Origin: Onthovicinus sp900555545
GTDB lineage: Bacteria; Bacillota; Clostridia; Oscillospirales; Acutalibacteraceae
Length of the DNA stretch: 64,000 bases
Reading direction: 5' to 3'
Assembly: GCA_949296915.1 (NCBI GenBank)
Contig: CASFPX010000001.1
Span: forward strand, 62,001 to 126,000
In this document: positions 7,835 through 16,621 of the stretch, one piece after another
How the letters are laid out: each line of letters begins with the position of its first letter
Numbering within the stretch: the first letter of the stretch is position 1
Program-made: the position numbers and the translations under genes
Notes under the pieces: model-generated
Databases searched by the model: none
Told to the model about the DNA's origin: nothing
What the model saw: the letters and a program-made list of their open reading frames with translations, nothing else

Positions 7835-9712
7835 TCACTGTTGCCATGCCGTGGGCGAAGCTAACACCGCGCAGGACAGCGGATCAAGATGCACGCGGTC
7901 GAGCTCCGGCGGGTGGCCAATGACCTTTTCCAAGCCATAGTACTGTGGGTGAAAGTAGAAGTCCATGGGGCTGTTGTTGCGGTTGACGATCACGACGAGC
8001 TTCTGCTCCCCCTTCTCCCGCGCGTAGGCTACGCATCCCATACCGGAGGAGAGCTCGACGAACGCGCCGTCCCTGAGTACGGGATGGTCACGGCGCAGCT
8101 TGCCGAGGGCGCGGTACCAGCCGCGCAGCTCCTCGTCCCCGTGCGCCCAGTCATAGTACCGGCGGTTGAACGGATCGCCGTATCCCTCCATGCCGATCTC
8201 ATCGCCGTAGTAGATGCACGGCACACCGGGCAGGGTGAATTGCAGCACAGCGGCGAGCTTTAGGAGCGTGACGCCATAGGCGCGCTTTTCCGGCGGCAGG
8301 GTGCAGTGGCCGCTCTGCCAGTCGCGTCCGCGGCCGCCGCAGGGTTCCCCGGCCAGGGCGGTGATGGCGCGTGCCGTATCGTGCGTGCCGATGGAGTTCA
8401 TCAGCACATCCACCACCGGCTTGGGGTAGTGGGAGAGCACCGTCAGGATCCGGTCGCAAAAGCCGTCCGCATTGCCGGTGGAGATATAGTCGAGTACCGC
8501 ATTCTGAAAGGGGTAGTTCATCACGCTGTCGAGCTGTTTGCCCAGCAGATAGCGCCGCCGCTGCCCATAGCTGCACTTGTTGGAGGCATCCTCCCAGACC
8601 TCGCCGATGACGATTGCCTGAGGATTGACGGCCTTGACCCGCTCGCGCAGCGCATCCAAAAATCCGTCCGGAAGCTCGTCGGCCACGTCCAAGCGCCAGC
8701 CGTCCGCCCCGGCGCGCATCCACTTTTCCAGCACGCCGCCAGGCCCGGCGATGTAGTTTAAATAGTCCGGCTGCTCCTCAATCACCTGCGGCAGGGTGTC
8801 GATCCCCCACCAGCTGGCGTAATCGTGGGGCCAGGATTTAAAATCATACCACGGACGGTAGGGGGAGTTTGCATCCCGGTATGCGCCGCCGGAGCCGTAG
8901 CGCCCCTCGCGGTTGAAGTAGACGCTGTCCGATCCGGTATGGCTGAACACGCCGTCCAGCAGGATGGCGATGCCGCGCGCGTGCGCGGCCCGGCAGAGGG
9001 ATTCAAAATCCTCCTGCGTTCCGAGGAGAGGGTCAATTTTTGTATAGTCGGCTGTGTTGTACCTGTGGTTGGAATGGGCCTCAAAGATAGGATTTAAATA
9101 CAGGCATGTCACGCCGAGGGACTTTAAATAGTCGAGCTTTTCCTCGATGCCCTTTAGATCCCCGCCAAAGTAATCATTGTTGCGCACGATCCCCTGCGCG
9201 TCCGGGCGGTATTCCGGCAGGTTTTCATAATCCGTGCGCAGGATGCGGTCCGAGGGGACATTTTGCTTGGGCATGCCCGAGCTGTAAAAACGGTCGGGGA
9301 AGATCTGATACATCACGCCGCCCTTTAAAAAGTCCGGCGTGTGGAAGCCGGGGTCGAATACGGTGAGCTGGAACGGGGCGTCCCCCTCCGCGGTGCCCGT
9401 CTCCCGCACGCCGCACTGGATGCGGCCGCGCCCCCACGGGGTGTCGTACTCGAACCGGTACCAGTACAGCCCCGGCGTAGGCGCCGCATAACCGATGCTC
9501 CACCACTCGCCCTCCGGGCCGTTCATCCCACTCCAGTACATGGGGATCCGCTGCTCCCCATCCTGGCCATCCGCCCGGATCAGCAGGTAGGCCGCCGTAC
9601 AGCGGATCTGCCGCCCCAGCGTGATGGAAAAGTGGAGTTCCTCCCCGGCGGGGACGGCGCCGGGCTTGCTCATATACCGCGAGTCGCGGGCGTTGTAGAC
9701 GCAGTCGGGCAT
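7835..9712 (-). CDS. GH13 alpha-amylase family glucanohydrolase (neopullulanase/cyclomaltodextrinase-like)
   Basis: A 625-residue GH13 protein. An N-terminal beta-sandwich (about 1-120, CBM34-like) precedes a catalytic barrel starting at GGVMYQIFPDRFY. Conserved regions are LLDGVFSHTG (region I), GWRLDVADE with the nucleophile Asp (II), IVIGEVWED with the acid Glu (III) and GTHDTARA (IV). The domain order and GGVMYQIFPDRF resemble the GH13_20 group, which hydrolyses cyclodextrins, pullulan and maltodextrins. No signal peptide, so it is probably intracellular. The start at 9712 is preceded by GGGAGGGG; an upstream in-frame extension is low-complexity and rejected. It follows glgP by 100 nt, consistent with a shared role in glycogen or maltodextrin breakdown. 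Confidence 0.92.
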   Translation of the reverse strand: MPDCVYNARDSRYMSKPGAVPAGEELHFSITLGRQIRCTAAYLLIRADGQDGEQRIPMYWSGMNGPEGEWWSIGYAAPTPGLYWYRFEYDTPWGRGRIQCGVRETGTAEGDAPFQLTVFDPGFHTPDFLKGGVMYQIFPDRFYSSGMPKQNVPSDRILRTDYENLPEYRPDAQGIVRNNDYFGGDLKGIEEKLDYLKSLGVTCLYLNPIFEAHSNHRYNTADYTKIDPLLGTQEDFESLCRAAHARGIAILLDGVFSHTGSDSVYFNREGRYGSGGAYRDANSPYRPWYDFKSWPHDYASWWGIDTLPQVIEEQPDYLNYIAGPGGVLEKWMRAGADGWRLDVADELPDGFLDALRERVKAVNPQAIVIGEVWEDASNKCSYGQRRRYLLGKQLDSVMNYPFQNAVLDYISTGNADGFCDRILTVLSHYPKPVVDVLMNSIGTHDTARAITALAGEPCGGRGRDWQSGHCTLPPEKRAYGVTLLKLAAVLQFTLPGVPCIYYGDEIGMEGYGDPFNRRYYDWAHGDEELRGWYRALGKLRRDHPVLRDGAFVELSSGMGCVAYAREKGEQKLVVIVNRNNSPMDFYFHPQYYGLEKVIGHPPELDRVHLDPLSCAVLASPTAWQQ

Positions 9713-9812
9713 CAGGGCCCCTCCCTTCAAAAAATGGCAAATCATGAGGAAACGCCCCGGAGCGCGGGGGACCCGGCTTCGGGACGCTGTTGACACAGAT
9801 GGACGGGCAAAA

Positions 9813-12233
9813 TTATTTCCCGTACTGGACCGGCTTGGTGTGCCAGATGTTACGCGCATACTCCTCCACCGCACGGTCTGCGGAGAACGGGCCGGAACAG
9901 GCCGTGTTCATCAGGGACATACGGTTCCAGCGGTCGCGGTCTTGCCACGCCTGCTCAATGCGCTTGTGTGCCTGGCAGTAGTTGTCGAGGTCGGCCATGA
10001 CCATATACGGATCCGTGATGGACAGGCCCTGGATGACCTCGTGGAAGTCCTTGCCCAGCAGGCCGCGGTTGACGGCGTCGATCGTGTCGTGCACGGCGAG
10101 GTTGTTCAAGTAGTACTGGTGCGGATTGTAACCCTTGCGCTTGAGCTGCTCAACCTCCGGCGTTGTCATGCCAAAGATAAAGATGTTCTCGTCCCCGACC
10201 ATCTCCTTGATCTCGATATTTGCGCCGTCGAGTGTGCCAAGAGTGATCGCGCCGTTGAGCATCAGTTTCATGTTGCTGGTGCCGCTCGCCTCCGTCCCGG
10301 CGAGAGAGATCTGCTCGCTGACGTCCGCCGCGGGCATCAGGCGCTCCGCCATGGTGACGTTATAGTCCTCCATGTAGACCACCTTCATATACTTGCTGAC
10401 CACCGGATCGCTGTTGACGAGGTCCGCGATTGCGCAGATAAAGGAGATGATCTTTTTGGCCATAAAGTAGCCGGAGGCCGCCTTGGCGCCAAAGATATAG
10501 GTGTGCGGAATCCAGCCCGCGTTCGGATTGGCCTTGATCGCGCGGTAGCGCATCAGGATGCGCAGGGCGTTCATATTCTGACGCTTGTACTCGTGCAGGC
10601 GCTTGATCTGTACATCAAAGATGGAGGTGGGGTCCACCTGGATCTTCGTGTTCTTATAGATCAATGCGGCGAGGTCCTCTTTATTGGCCAGCTTGACAGC
10701 TCCGATGTGCTCAAGGACCGATTTGTCGTCCGCAAATTTTTTCAAGTTTTTCAGCTCGTCAAAGTCATCCTCAAACTTGTCGCCGATCAGCTCCTTGACC
10801 AGGGCGGACAGACGCGGGTTTGCCTGACAGAGCCAGCGCCGGGAGGCGATGCCGTTGGTGACATTGGTGAACTTCATGGGCGTGAGGCGGTAGAAATCGC
10901 TGAACACGGTGTTTTTTAGGATCTCACTGTGCAGGGCGGATACGCCGTTGACATGATGGCTGGCAGCGACGCACAGGTTCGCCATGCGGATCACACCGCC
11001 GGAGATCACCGCTGTGTTCTCCACCACGCCGGCGTCGTGTGTGGCCTCCCACACAAAGGAGCGCAGGCGGTTGTCGATTTCGCGCGTGATTTGATACACA
11101 CGCGGCAGCAGCCGTTTGAACAGGTCCTCCGGCCAGCACTCAAGCGCCTCGCGCATGACGGTGTGGTTGGTGTAGGCCACAGTGTTGGTCACAATACGCC
11201 ACGCATCGTCCCAGCCGTAGCCGCAGTCGTCGAGCAGGATGCGCATGAGCTCCGGGATCGCAAGCGTGGGGTGCGTATCGTTGATATGGATGGCCGTCTT
11301 ATCGGAGAAATTATCCATGGTTGCGTTGTGGCGCAGATGGCGGTGCACGATATCCTGAATGGAGGCCGATACCAGAAAGTACTGCTGGCGCAGGCGCAGG
11401 CTCTTGCCCTCCGGGTGGTTGTCATCTGGGTACAGCACCTTGCTGATGACCTCCGCCATGGCGTTGCGCTCCATGGCGCGCATATAGTCGCCCTGGTTGA
11501 ACAGGTTCATATCCAGGCCCGGAGAGATGGCCTTCCACAGGCGCAGCACGCTCACGCCCTTGCCGCCCTTGCCGGAGACGTACATATCATACGGCACGGC
11601 GGTGATCGGCGTGTATCCCTTGTGCTCCACATGGTGGTACATACCGTCCCAGGACTCGTCGATGTAACCCTCAAAGTGGACCTCCACGCTCTTCTCCTCG
11701 TGCGGGACAAGCCAGGCCTCCCCGCCGGGCAGCCAGAAGTCGGGAAGCTCCGTCTGCCAGCCGTCCACCAGCTTTTGGCGGAAGAAGCCGTACTCATACA
11801 GGATGCTGTAACCGGTGGCCTGGTAGCCGCCGTGTGCGAGCGCATCCAGATAACACGCTGCCAGACGCCCCAGCCCGCCGTTGCCAAGGCCGGCGTCCGG
11901 CTCGCACTCATAGAGCGAATCGAGTTTGATGCCGTGCTTTGCCAGCGCGGATTCCACCGCATGGGTGCAGCCAAGATTGTACAGGTTGTTTTTCAGGGAG
12001 CGCCCCATGAGGAACTCCATGCACAGATAATAGACCTTCTTACAGCCATGGGCCTGGGCGGCCGCCGCTTCAAAGTCCTTCCGCTGCTGCTGGAGCATAT
12101 CGCGCAGCATCATGGCCGTGGCCTGATAGAACTGCTCATTGGTCGCCTCGATGGGTGATACGCCGAAATAGTGGGATAGGCGGCTGACAATCGCCTCGTC
12201 CGCCTGCTTTGATGTGATTTTTTTAAGATCCAT
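9813..12233 (-). CDS. glgP: Glycogen/alpha-glucan phosphorylase
   Basis: GT35 phosphorylase of 806 residues, the full family length. It releases glucose 1-phosphate from glycogen or maltodextrin using pyridoxal phosphate. The cofactor-lysine region reads EASGTSNMKLMLNGA and the following LGTLDGANIEI is intact. Other conserved segments are GNGGLGRLAACYLD near residue 110 and HINDTHPTLAIPELMR. The start is taken as ATG at 12233; TTG at 12236 is nearer the AAGGAGG and cannot be excluded. A 14-base palindrome followed by a T-run stands in its leader (12256-12274), and a GH13 enzyme is encoded downstream. Confidence 0.97.
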   Translation of the reverse strand: MDLKKITSKQADEAIVSRLSHYFGVSPIEATNEQFYQATAMMLRDMLQQQRKDFEAAAAQAHGCKKVYYLCMEFLMGRSLKNNLYNLGCTHAVESALAKHGIKLDSLYECEPDAGLGNGGLGRLAACYLDALAHGGYQATGYSILYEYGFFRQKLVDGWQTELPDFWLPGGEAWLVPHEEKSVEVHFEGYIDESWDGMYHHVEHKGYTPITAVPYDMYVSGKGGKGVSVLRLWKAISPGLDMNLFNQGDYMRAMERNAMAEVISKVLYPDDNHPEGKSLRLRQQYFLVSASIQDIVHRHLRHNATMDNFSDKTAIHINDTHPTLAIPELMRILLDDCGYGWDDAWRIVTNTVAYTNHTVMREALECWPEDLFKRLLPRVYQITREIDNRLRSFVWEATHDAGVVENTAVISGGVIRMANLCVAASHHVNGVSALHSEILKNTVFSDFYRLTPMKFTNVTNGIASRRWLCQANPRLSALVKELIGDKFEDDFDELKNLKKFADDKSVLEHIGAVKLANKEDLAALIYKNTKIQVDPTSIFDVQIKRLHEYKRQNMNALRILMRYRAIKANPNAGWIPHTYIFGAKAASGYFMAKKIISFICAIADLVNSDPVVSKYMKVVYMEDYNVTMAERLMPAADVSEQISLAGTEASGTSNMKLMLNGAITLGTLDGANIEIKEMVGDENIFIFGMTTPEVEQLKRKGYNPHQYYLNNLAVHDTIDAVNRGLLGKDFHEVIQGLSITDPYMVMADLDNYCQAHKRIEQAWQDRDRWNRMSLMNTACSGPFSADRAVEEYARNIWHTKPVQYGK

Positions 12234-12255
12234 CAATGGTTGCGCCTCCTTAATT

Positions 12256-12274
12256 AAAAACGGGCTATAGCCCG
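12256..12274 (-). terminator. Hairpin plus T-run in the glgP leader (possible attenuator)
   Basis: On the minus strand CGGGCTATAGCCCG (12261-12274), a perfect 14-base palindrome, is followed at once by TTTTT and then by the AAGGAGG of glgP. It has the form of a short intrinsic terminator but stands before the gene, so it may attenuate glgP transcription. The stem is short, at most 5 bp with a 4-base loop. Confidence 0.45.
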
Positions 12275-12435
12275 GAAACTCGCATATGATATAAGTTTAT
12301 AACAATTTTGGATGAATGTCTACCCCCGAGTAGGAGCAAAGGCGATTTTGGGGTGAATTATTGGAAAATCCCCTTTTCTTTATCCTTTCCTTATAGTATA
12401 ATAAATACAATGGAGCATTGTGCGAGGTGTATAAA

Positions 12436-12795
12436 ATGGAGAAGAATAAAGTCCGGCTGACGATTGCCGGCGTCGATTACAGTATCATTACCGACGATTC
12501 GCCCGAATATACGATGGAGCTGGGCGCCGATCTGGATGAGAAAATCCACCGCGCCCTTAAGGAAAATTCGTATCTGTCGGTCACGCAGGCGGCCGTTCTT
12601 GCGGCGCTTGAGTACGCGGATGCCTATAAAAAATCGGAGGAGAGCGCTGATAACCTGCGCAGCCAGATCCGCGGCTATGTGGAGGACTACAATCGCGCCA
12701 AGCTGGAGACGGAGGTTGCCCGCAAAGAGGTTGAGCGCCTCAACCGTGAGAATCAGGACCTGCGTGTCAAGCTGACGGGCGGGATGAAAAAGTGA
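12436..12795 (+). CDS. zapA: Cell division protein ZapA
   Basis: A small ZapA of 119 residues. The N-terminal globular part (NKVRLTIAGVDYSIITDD, about 3-20, then YLSVTQAAVLAALEYADAY) is followed by a C-terminal coiled coil (about 70-115, rich in Glu, Arg, Leu). ZapA cross-links FtsZ filaments at mid-cell. The start is ATG 12436 with GCGAGGTG a few bases upstream, rather than the weak upstream ATG at 12418. Its stop overlaps the start of the U32 gene as TGATG, so the two are translationally coupled, a common arrangement in Firmicutes. A -10 match TATAAT at 12397-12402 precedes it, without a good -35. Confidence 0.9.
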   Translation: MEKNKVRLTIAGVDYSIITDDSPEYTMELGADLDEKIHRALKENSYLSVTQAAVLAALEYADAYKKSEESADNLRSQIRGYVEDYNRAKLETEVARKEVERLNRENQDLRVKLTGGMKK

Positions 12796-14876
12796 TGGTC
12801 GGCCACAGGCATGACGCGCAGATTCTGGCCCCCGCCGGATCGCCGGAGGCGCTGGAGGCGGCAGTGCGGGCCGGAGCCGATGCCGTATATCTGGGCGGCA
12901 AGTCGCTCAACGCCCGTGTGCGCGCGGGCAACTTTGACGATGAGCAGTTGAAGGAAGCGGTAAAATACTGTCACACCCGTGGGGTGAAGGTCTATCTGAC
13001 ATTGAACACGATCCTCTCCGATGGTCAGCTCGCGGAGGCGGAACGGTGCTTGGAGCGCGCCTGTGCCATCGGTATAGACGCGCTTATTTTACAGGATATC
13101 GGTCTGGCTGCTCTGGTACGGCAGGCCGCGCCGGAGATGGAGATCCACGCCTCCACACAGATGTCTGTTCACACGCGCGCCGGGCTGCGCCTGCTGCTGG
13201 ATATGGGCTTCAGCCGGGCTGTTCTGGCCCGGGAGATGTCTAAAAAAGAATTGGAACAGGCGCTGCGGGAGCCGATTGAGATCGAAATCTTTGTCCACGG
13301 AGCGCTGTGCATGTGTGTCTCCGGGCAGTGCTATTTGAGTGCAATGATCGGCGGCCGCAGTGGGAATCACGGCGCGTGCGCCCAACCCTGTAGGCTGCCA
13401 TTCTCTGTCCCGGGAGGGACGGGCCACGATCTGAGCCTAAAGGATCTCTCCATAGTGGAAGACCTGCGCGAGCTGGAACAGATGGGCGTGGATTCCTTTA
13501 AAATCGAAGGCCGCATGAAGCGGCCGGAATATGTGGCGGCGGCGGTGGATGCGTGCTTTAAGTCGTTGGAGGGCCAGTTGGAGCCCACCGATATGGATAC
13601 CCTTCGCGCTGTATTTTCACGGTCGGGTTTTACGAGAGGATATTTGGAAGAAAAGTTGGGCCGGGGGATGTTTGGTACCCGCCGGAAGGAGGACGCCGAG
13701 GGTGCGGCGCAGGTGCTTCGCGGGCTGCGGCAGCTGTACGACAGTGAGCGCCCCCGCTATGGCGTCTCCCTGCGTCTGACTTTAGAGCGCGGCCGGCCCG
13801 CCATGCTGGAGGCCGCCGCGAACGGCGTCTGTGTGGCCGTGACATCCGATCTGATTCCGGAGCCGGCGCGCCGTGTGCCGCTCACGGCCGAGCGCGCTGT
13901 GGAGCAGTTGGGCAAGTGCGGTGGAACCATCTTCTACCCCGCAGCGGTCACGGCACAGCTGGACGAGGGGCTCAGCTATCCCCTCTCCGCCCTCAACGGA
14001 CTGCGCCGGTCGGCCTTCCGGCTGCTGAAAGAATCGCTCCATATCCAGGCGCATATACCCTTCCATCGGGTGGGCGTCCGGCGAAAGCCCTATCACCGCA
14101 GGGGCGCACAGAAGCTCTGGCTGCGCGCGGCGGATCCCAGTCAGATCCCGGCCACGCTGCCGGATGCGGTGGAAAAAATCATTCTGCCCTGTCACCTGCC
14201 GGATGCGGCATTCCAAAGGCTGCCCGCTGAAGTCCGATGCGTGGAAATTCCCCGCGGTCTGTTTGGGATCGAAGAGCGAATGGCACAGCGCCTGCGGGAA
14301 TTAAAGGAGCTTGGTGTGGAGGCCGCCTTTGCCGGCACGCTCGACGGGGTCCGACTGGCGCAGGAGTGCGGGTTAGAGGTGCTTGGGGGATTTGGACTGA
14401 ATATTGGCAACACGCTCGCCCTGGAGGAGGCGGCCCGGCTGGGGATATCCGCATGCGTTCTCTCCCCGGAGATGACGGCGGCCGCGCTCGGGCGGTTAGG
14501 CGGTGGGATCCCCGCAGGGGTGTTTGCCTACGGGCGGCTTCCGGTGATGATGGTGCGCAACTGCCCGCTCAAAAACGGTAGGCGCTGCATCGGCTGTACG
14601 CCGGAGACGCGCTTAATCACGGACCGAAAGGGATGCCGTTTCCCTGTGGAATGCTTTAAAAATCCCTGCAACGATATTCTCAACTGTGTTCCGCTGCGGA
14701 TGGAAGATAAGATCGGCGATCTGAAGCGGGCGGACTTTCTGTTGCTGTATTTTACGCAGGAGGCGCCGGAACAGGCGGCGGAGATTGTGGGCCGCTATGC
14801 GGATGCGCTGTCCGGCAGCCCGATGGCTGCGCCGGAGGGGGATTTTACGCGCGGGCTCTTTTATCGCGGCGTATAG
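12795..14876 (+). CDS. U32 peptidase-family protein with DUF3656 (RlhA/YdcP-like)
   Basis: A 693-residue member of the U32 family. The N-terminal barrel begins ILAPAGSPEALEAAVRAGAD; the signature is VHGALCMCVSGQCYLSA and the conserved cysteine run continues GACAQPCRLPF. A second cysteine cluster (NCPLKNGRRCIGC and later KGCRFPVEC) lies near residue 590-620. Despite the name, characterised U32 proteins such as RlhA, TrhP and UbiU/V are Fe-S proteins in RNA or quinone hydroxylation, and the long form with DUF3656 is closest to RlhA. In an anaerobe prephenate-dependent RNA hydroxylation is plausible, but that is inference. The ATG overlaps the zapA stop (TGATG). Confidence 0.85.
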   Translation: MVGHRHDAQILAPAGSPEALEAAVRAGADAVYLGGKSLNARVRAGNFDDEQLKEAVKYCHTRGVKVYLTLNTILSDGQLAEAERCLERACAIGIDALILQDIGLAALVRQAAPEMEIHASTQMSVHTRAGLRLLLDMGFSRAVLAREMSKKELEQALREPIEIEIFVHGALCMCVSGQCYLSAMIGGRSGNHGACAQPCRLPFSVPGGTGHDLSLKDLSIVEDLRELEQMGVDSFKIEGRMKRPEYVAAAVDACFKSLEGQLEPTDMDTLRAVFSRSGFTRGYLEEKLGRGMFGTRRKEDAEGAAQVLRGLRQLYDSERPRYGVSLRLTLERGRPAMLEAAANGVCVAVTSDLIPEPARRVPLTAERAVEQLGKCGGTIFYPAAVTAQLDEGLSYPLSALNGLRRSAFRLLKESLHIQAHIPFHRVGVRRKPYHRRGAQKLWLRAADPSQIPATLPDAVEKIILPCHLPDAAFQRLPAEVRCVEIPRGLFGIEERMAQRLRELKELGVEAAFAGTLDGVRLAQECGLEVLGGFGLNIGNTLALEEAARLGISACVLSPEMTAAALGRLGGGIPAGVFAYGRLPVMMVRNCPLKNGRRCIGCTPETRLITDRKGCRFPVECFKNPCNDILNCVPLRMEDKIGDLKRADFLLLYFTQEAPEQAAEIVGRYADALSGSPMAAPEGDFTRGLFYRGV

Positions 14877-15002
14877 CATTTGCTCCTGCCTGCCCATGGG
14901 GGGAGAAAGGCCTTTTATGCTTTTTTTCTCAAATTTTTGCCGGCGAGCAGGTGTACAATGCATCCCTTTTCAACAATTTTGAGCAGCGGACCGGAGTTTG
15001 CC

Positions 15003-15031
15003 TTGCGAAATCAAAAAAAATGGCGTATAAT
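15003..15031 (+). promoter_or_regulatory. Promoter of the PHP phosphoesterase gene
   Basis: TTGCGA (15003-15008), a 17-base spacer and a perfect TATAAT (15026-15031) lie about 54 bases before the start codon at 15085, in an AT-rich stretch. Confidence 0.75.
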
Positions 15032-15084
15032 TTAATTATGATTTTATATTGAGTACGTATGCGCAAAAAACGGATGGTGAGAAA

Positions 15085-15960
15085 ATGTTAGCGGATTTAC
15101 ACTGCCACACAAAACTTTCGGATGGATCCCTCGGCATAGAGGAACTGATTACACTCGCAGCCAGCACGGGTGTCTCCACGATCGGCATTACGGATCATGA
15201 CTCCATGGCTGCTACCCTGCGGGGCAAAGTGATCGGTCAACGCCATGGTGTCAATGTGATTCCGGGGGTGGAGTTGTCCACTGTCGATCCGGCGACGGGC
15301 CGTAATGTGCATCTGCTCTGCTATCTGGCGGATCACCCCGACCGGCTGGAGGGGCTCTGTAAGCGGATCAGTCTGGCCCGGCGCCGTGCGGGCCAGTACA
15401 TGGTCCTGCGGGTGGCCAAGCGCTTCCACTTGACGCCGGAGTTCATCATGCGCAGCACGTCCGGCAGTACGAATATCTATAAGCAGCACATTATGCATGC
15501 GCTGATGGATGCGGGGCTTTCCGATTCGATCTTCAGCGATCTGTTTGATGAATTATTTCTTCGCCCTGGGGAGAATAATGTTAAGGTGCCCATCAAGTAC
15601 CCCGACTGCCATGAGGTGCTGCAGGAGATCCACGAGGCGGGCGGTATTGCTGTGCTCGCCCATCCGTTTGAATATGACAGCATCCGGGTGATGGAAGAAC
15701 TTGTACGCGAGGGCCTGGACGGTGTGGAGGTCTACCATCCCTCTGCCGACGCGGAAAAGACGGAGTTCCTGCTCAACTACGCGCGCAAGAATGATCTGGT
15801 GATCACGGGCGGGAGCGACTTCCACGGCATGTACAACAGCCACAAGGTGACGGTGGGGTCCTATGGCCTGGAGCAACAGGAGCTCGACGCCCTGATGAAT
15901 TATAAGACAAAGCGCAAGCGCCGGGAGGCTGCGGCCAAGAAGGCTGCCGCAAACGGCTGA
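15085..15960 (+). CDS. PHP-domain phosphoesterase (RNase AM / YciV-like)
   Basis: A 291-residue PHP protein. All metal-binding motifs are present: DLHCHTKLSDGS at the N-terminus, GITDHDSM, IPGVELST, VLAHPFEY and GGSDFHGMY near the C-terminus. The arrangement matches the YciV/TrpH group, which includes RNase AM, a 5'-3' exonuclease active on RNA and 3',5'-nucleotide bisphosphate. The start at 15085 is preceded by GGATGGTGAG; an upstream in-frame ATG at 15049 lacks a ribosome binding site. The C-terminus is Lys/Arg/Ala-rich. It is transcribed from the promoter at 15003-15031 together with the next gene, 20 nt downstream. Confidence 0.9.
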   Translation: MLADLHCHTKLSDGSLGIEELITLAASTGVSTIGITDHDSMAATLRGKVIGQRHGVNVIPGVELSTVDPATGRNVHLLCYLADHPDRLEGLCKRISLARRRAGQYMVLRVAKRFHLTPEFIMRSTSGSTNIYKQHIMHALMDAGLSDSIFSDLFDELFLRPGENNVKVPIKYPDCHEVLQEIHEAGGIAVLAHPFEYDSIRVMEELVREGLDGVEVYHPSADAEKTEFLLNYARKNDLVITGGSDFHGMYNSHKVTVGSYGLEQQELDALMNYKTKRKRREAAAKKAAANG

Positions 15961-15980
15961 ACAGATAAGAGGAGAAGCTG

Positions 15981-16550
15981 ATGAACGCTGACGAGGATAT
16001 TAAAATTTTTGACCCGGAAAAAGAGGAGGCACAGGAGGAGCGGCAGACAGAGGATGACCTGCGGCGCCTGGCGATGGAGATGATGGCACAGCGCCGCAAT
16101 GGGAACAGCCGCCGGGCGTGCCTGCTCGGCGCGTCGCTGGCGGAGCTGGCGCCCTGTGATGGCGAGCTGGAAACGCTTTCCGGCAAGTATGCCAACGATC
16201 CGGAGATCCTCTATCAGATCCGTGTACTGGCAACTTTTACAGCGGAATCCGGGATGCATGAGCGGATTCCAAACCAGCTGCTGGCCACTACGGCGATCAA
16301 CGCGTTTTATGAAAAGCTCATGACGCGCTCTCCTGATTTTTACAACAACATCTCCGATGGTGGGGCGTTCACTTTTTACTATCTGGCACTGCGCGAGGGC
16401 GGCGATACGGGAGCCGCTATGGGCAGGACGTTTGCGATGCTCTGCGATATGGAGGCCAACGAGCGTATTAAGGCGCTGGGCGCCCAGATCTATGAAACTT
16501 TCAGTGCCTATGTGGAGGAGCAGATCGGCAAGGCTGGTTTTGTTCACTGA
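15981..16550 (+). CDS. Conserved hypothetical helical protein
   Basis: A soluble 189-residue protein that I do not recognise. The first 35 residues are acidic and likely disordered (rich in Glu, Asp, Gln), and the rest is predicted helical with repeated Ala/Leu/Glu patches such as TTAINAFYEKLM and GGAFTFYYLALREGG. No signal peptide, membrane segment or catalytic motif is visible. AAGAGGAGAAG is placed well before the ATG, 20 nt after the PHP gene. A terminator follows at 16566-16586. It probably belongs to a family limited to Clostridia. Confidence 0.75.
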   Translation: MNADEDIKIFDPEKEEAQEERQTEDDLRRLAMEMMAQRRNGNSRRACLLGASLAELAPCDGELETLSGKYANDPEILYQIRVLATFTAESGMHERIPNQLLATTAINAFYEKLMTRSPDFYNNISDGGAFTFYYLALREGGDTGAAMGRTFAMLCDMEANERIKALGAQIYETFSAYVEEQIGKAGFVH

Positions 16551-16565
16551 TATAGGCGATTGTCC

Positions 16566-16586
16566 GGCGGGGGAACCCGCCTTTTT
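16566..16586 (+). terminator. Intrinsic terminator between the PHP unit and mnmE
   Basis: GGCGGG-ggaa-CCCGCC (stem 16566-16571 with 16576-16581) followed by five T. It ends only 35 bases before the mnmE start, which leaves little room for a separate mnmE promoter. Confidence 0.75.
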
Positions 16587-16621
16587 GCTATGCGAATTTT
16601 AATTTTGGCGGTGTTGAACTT

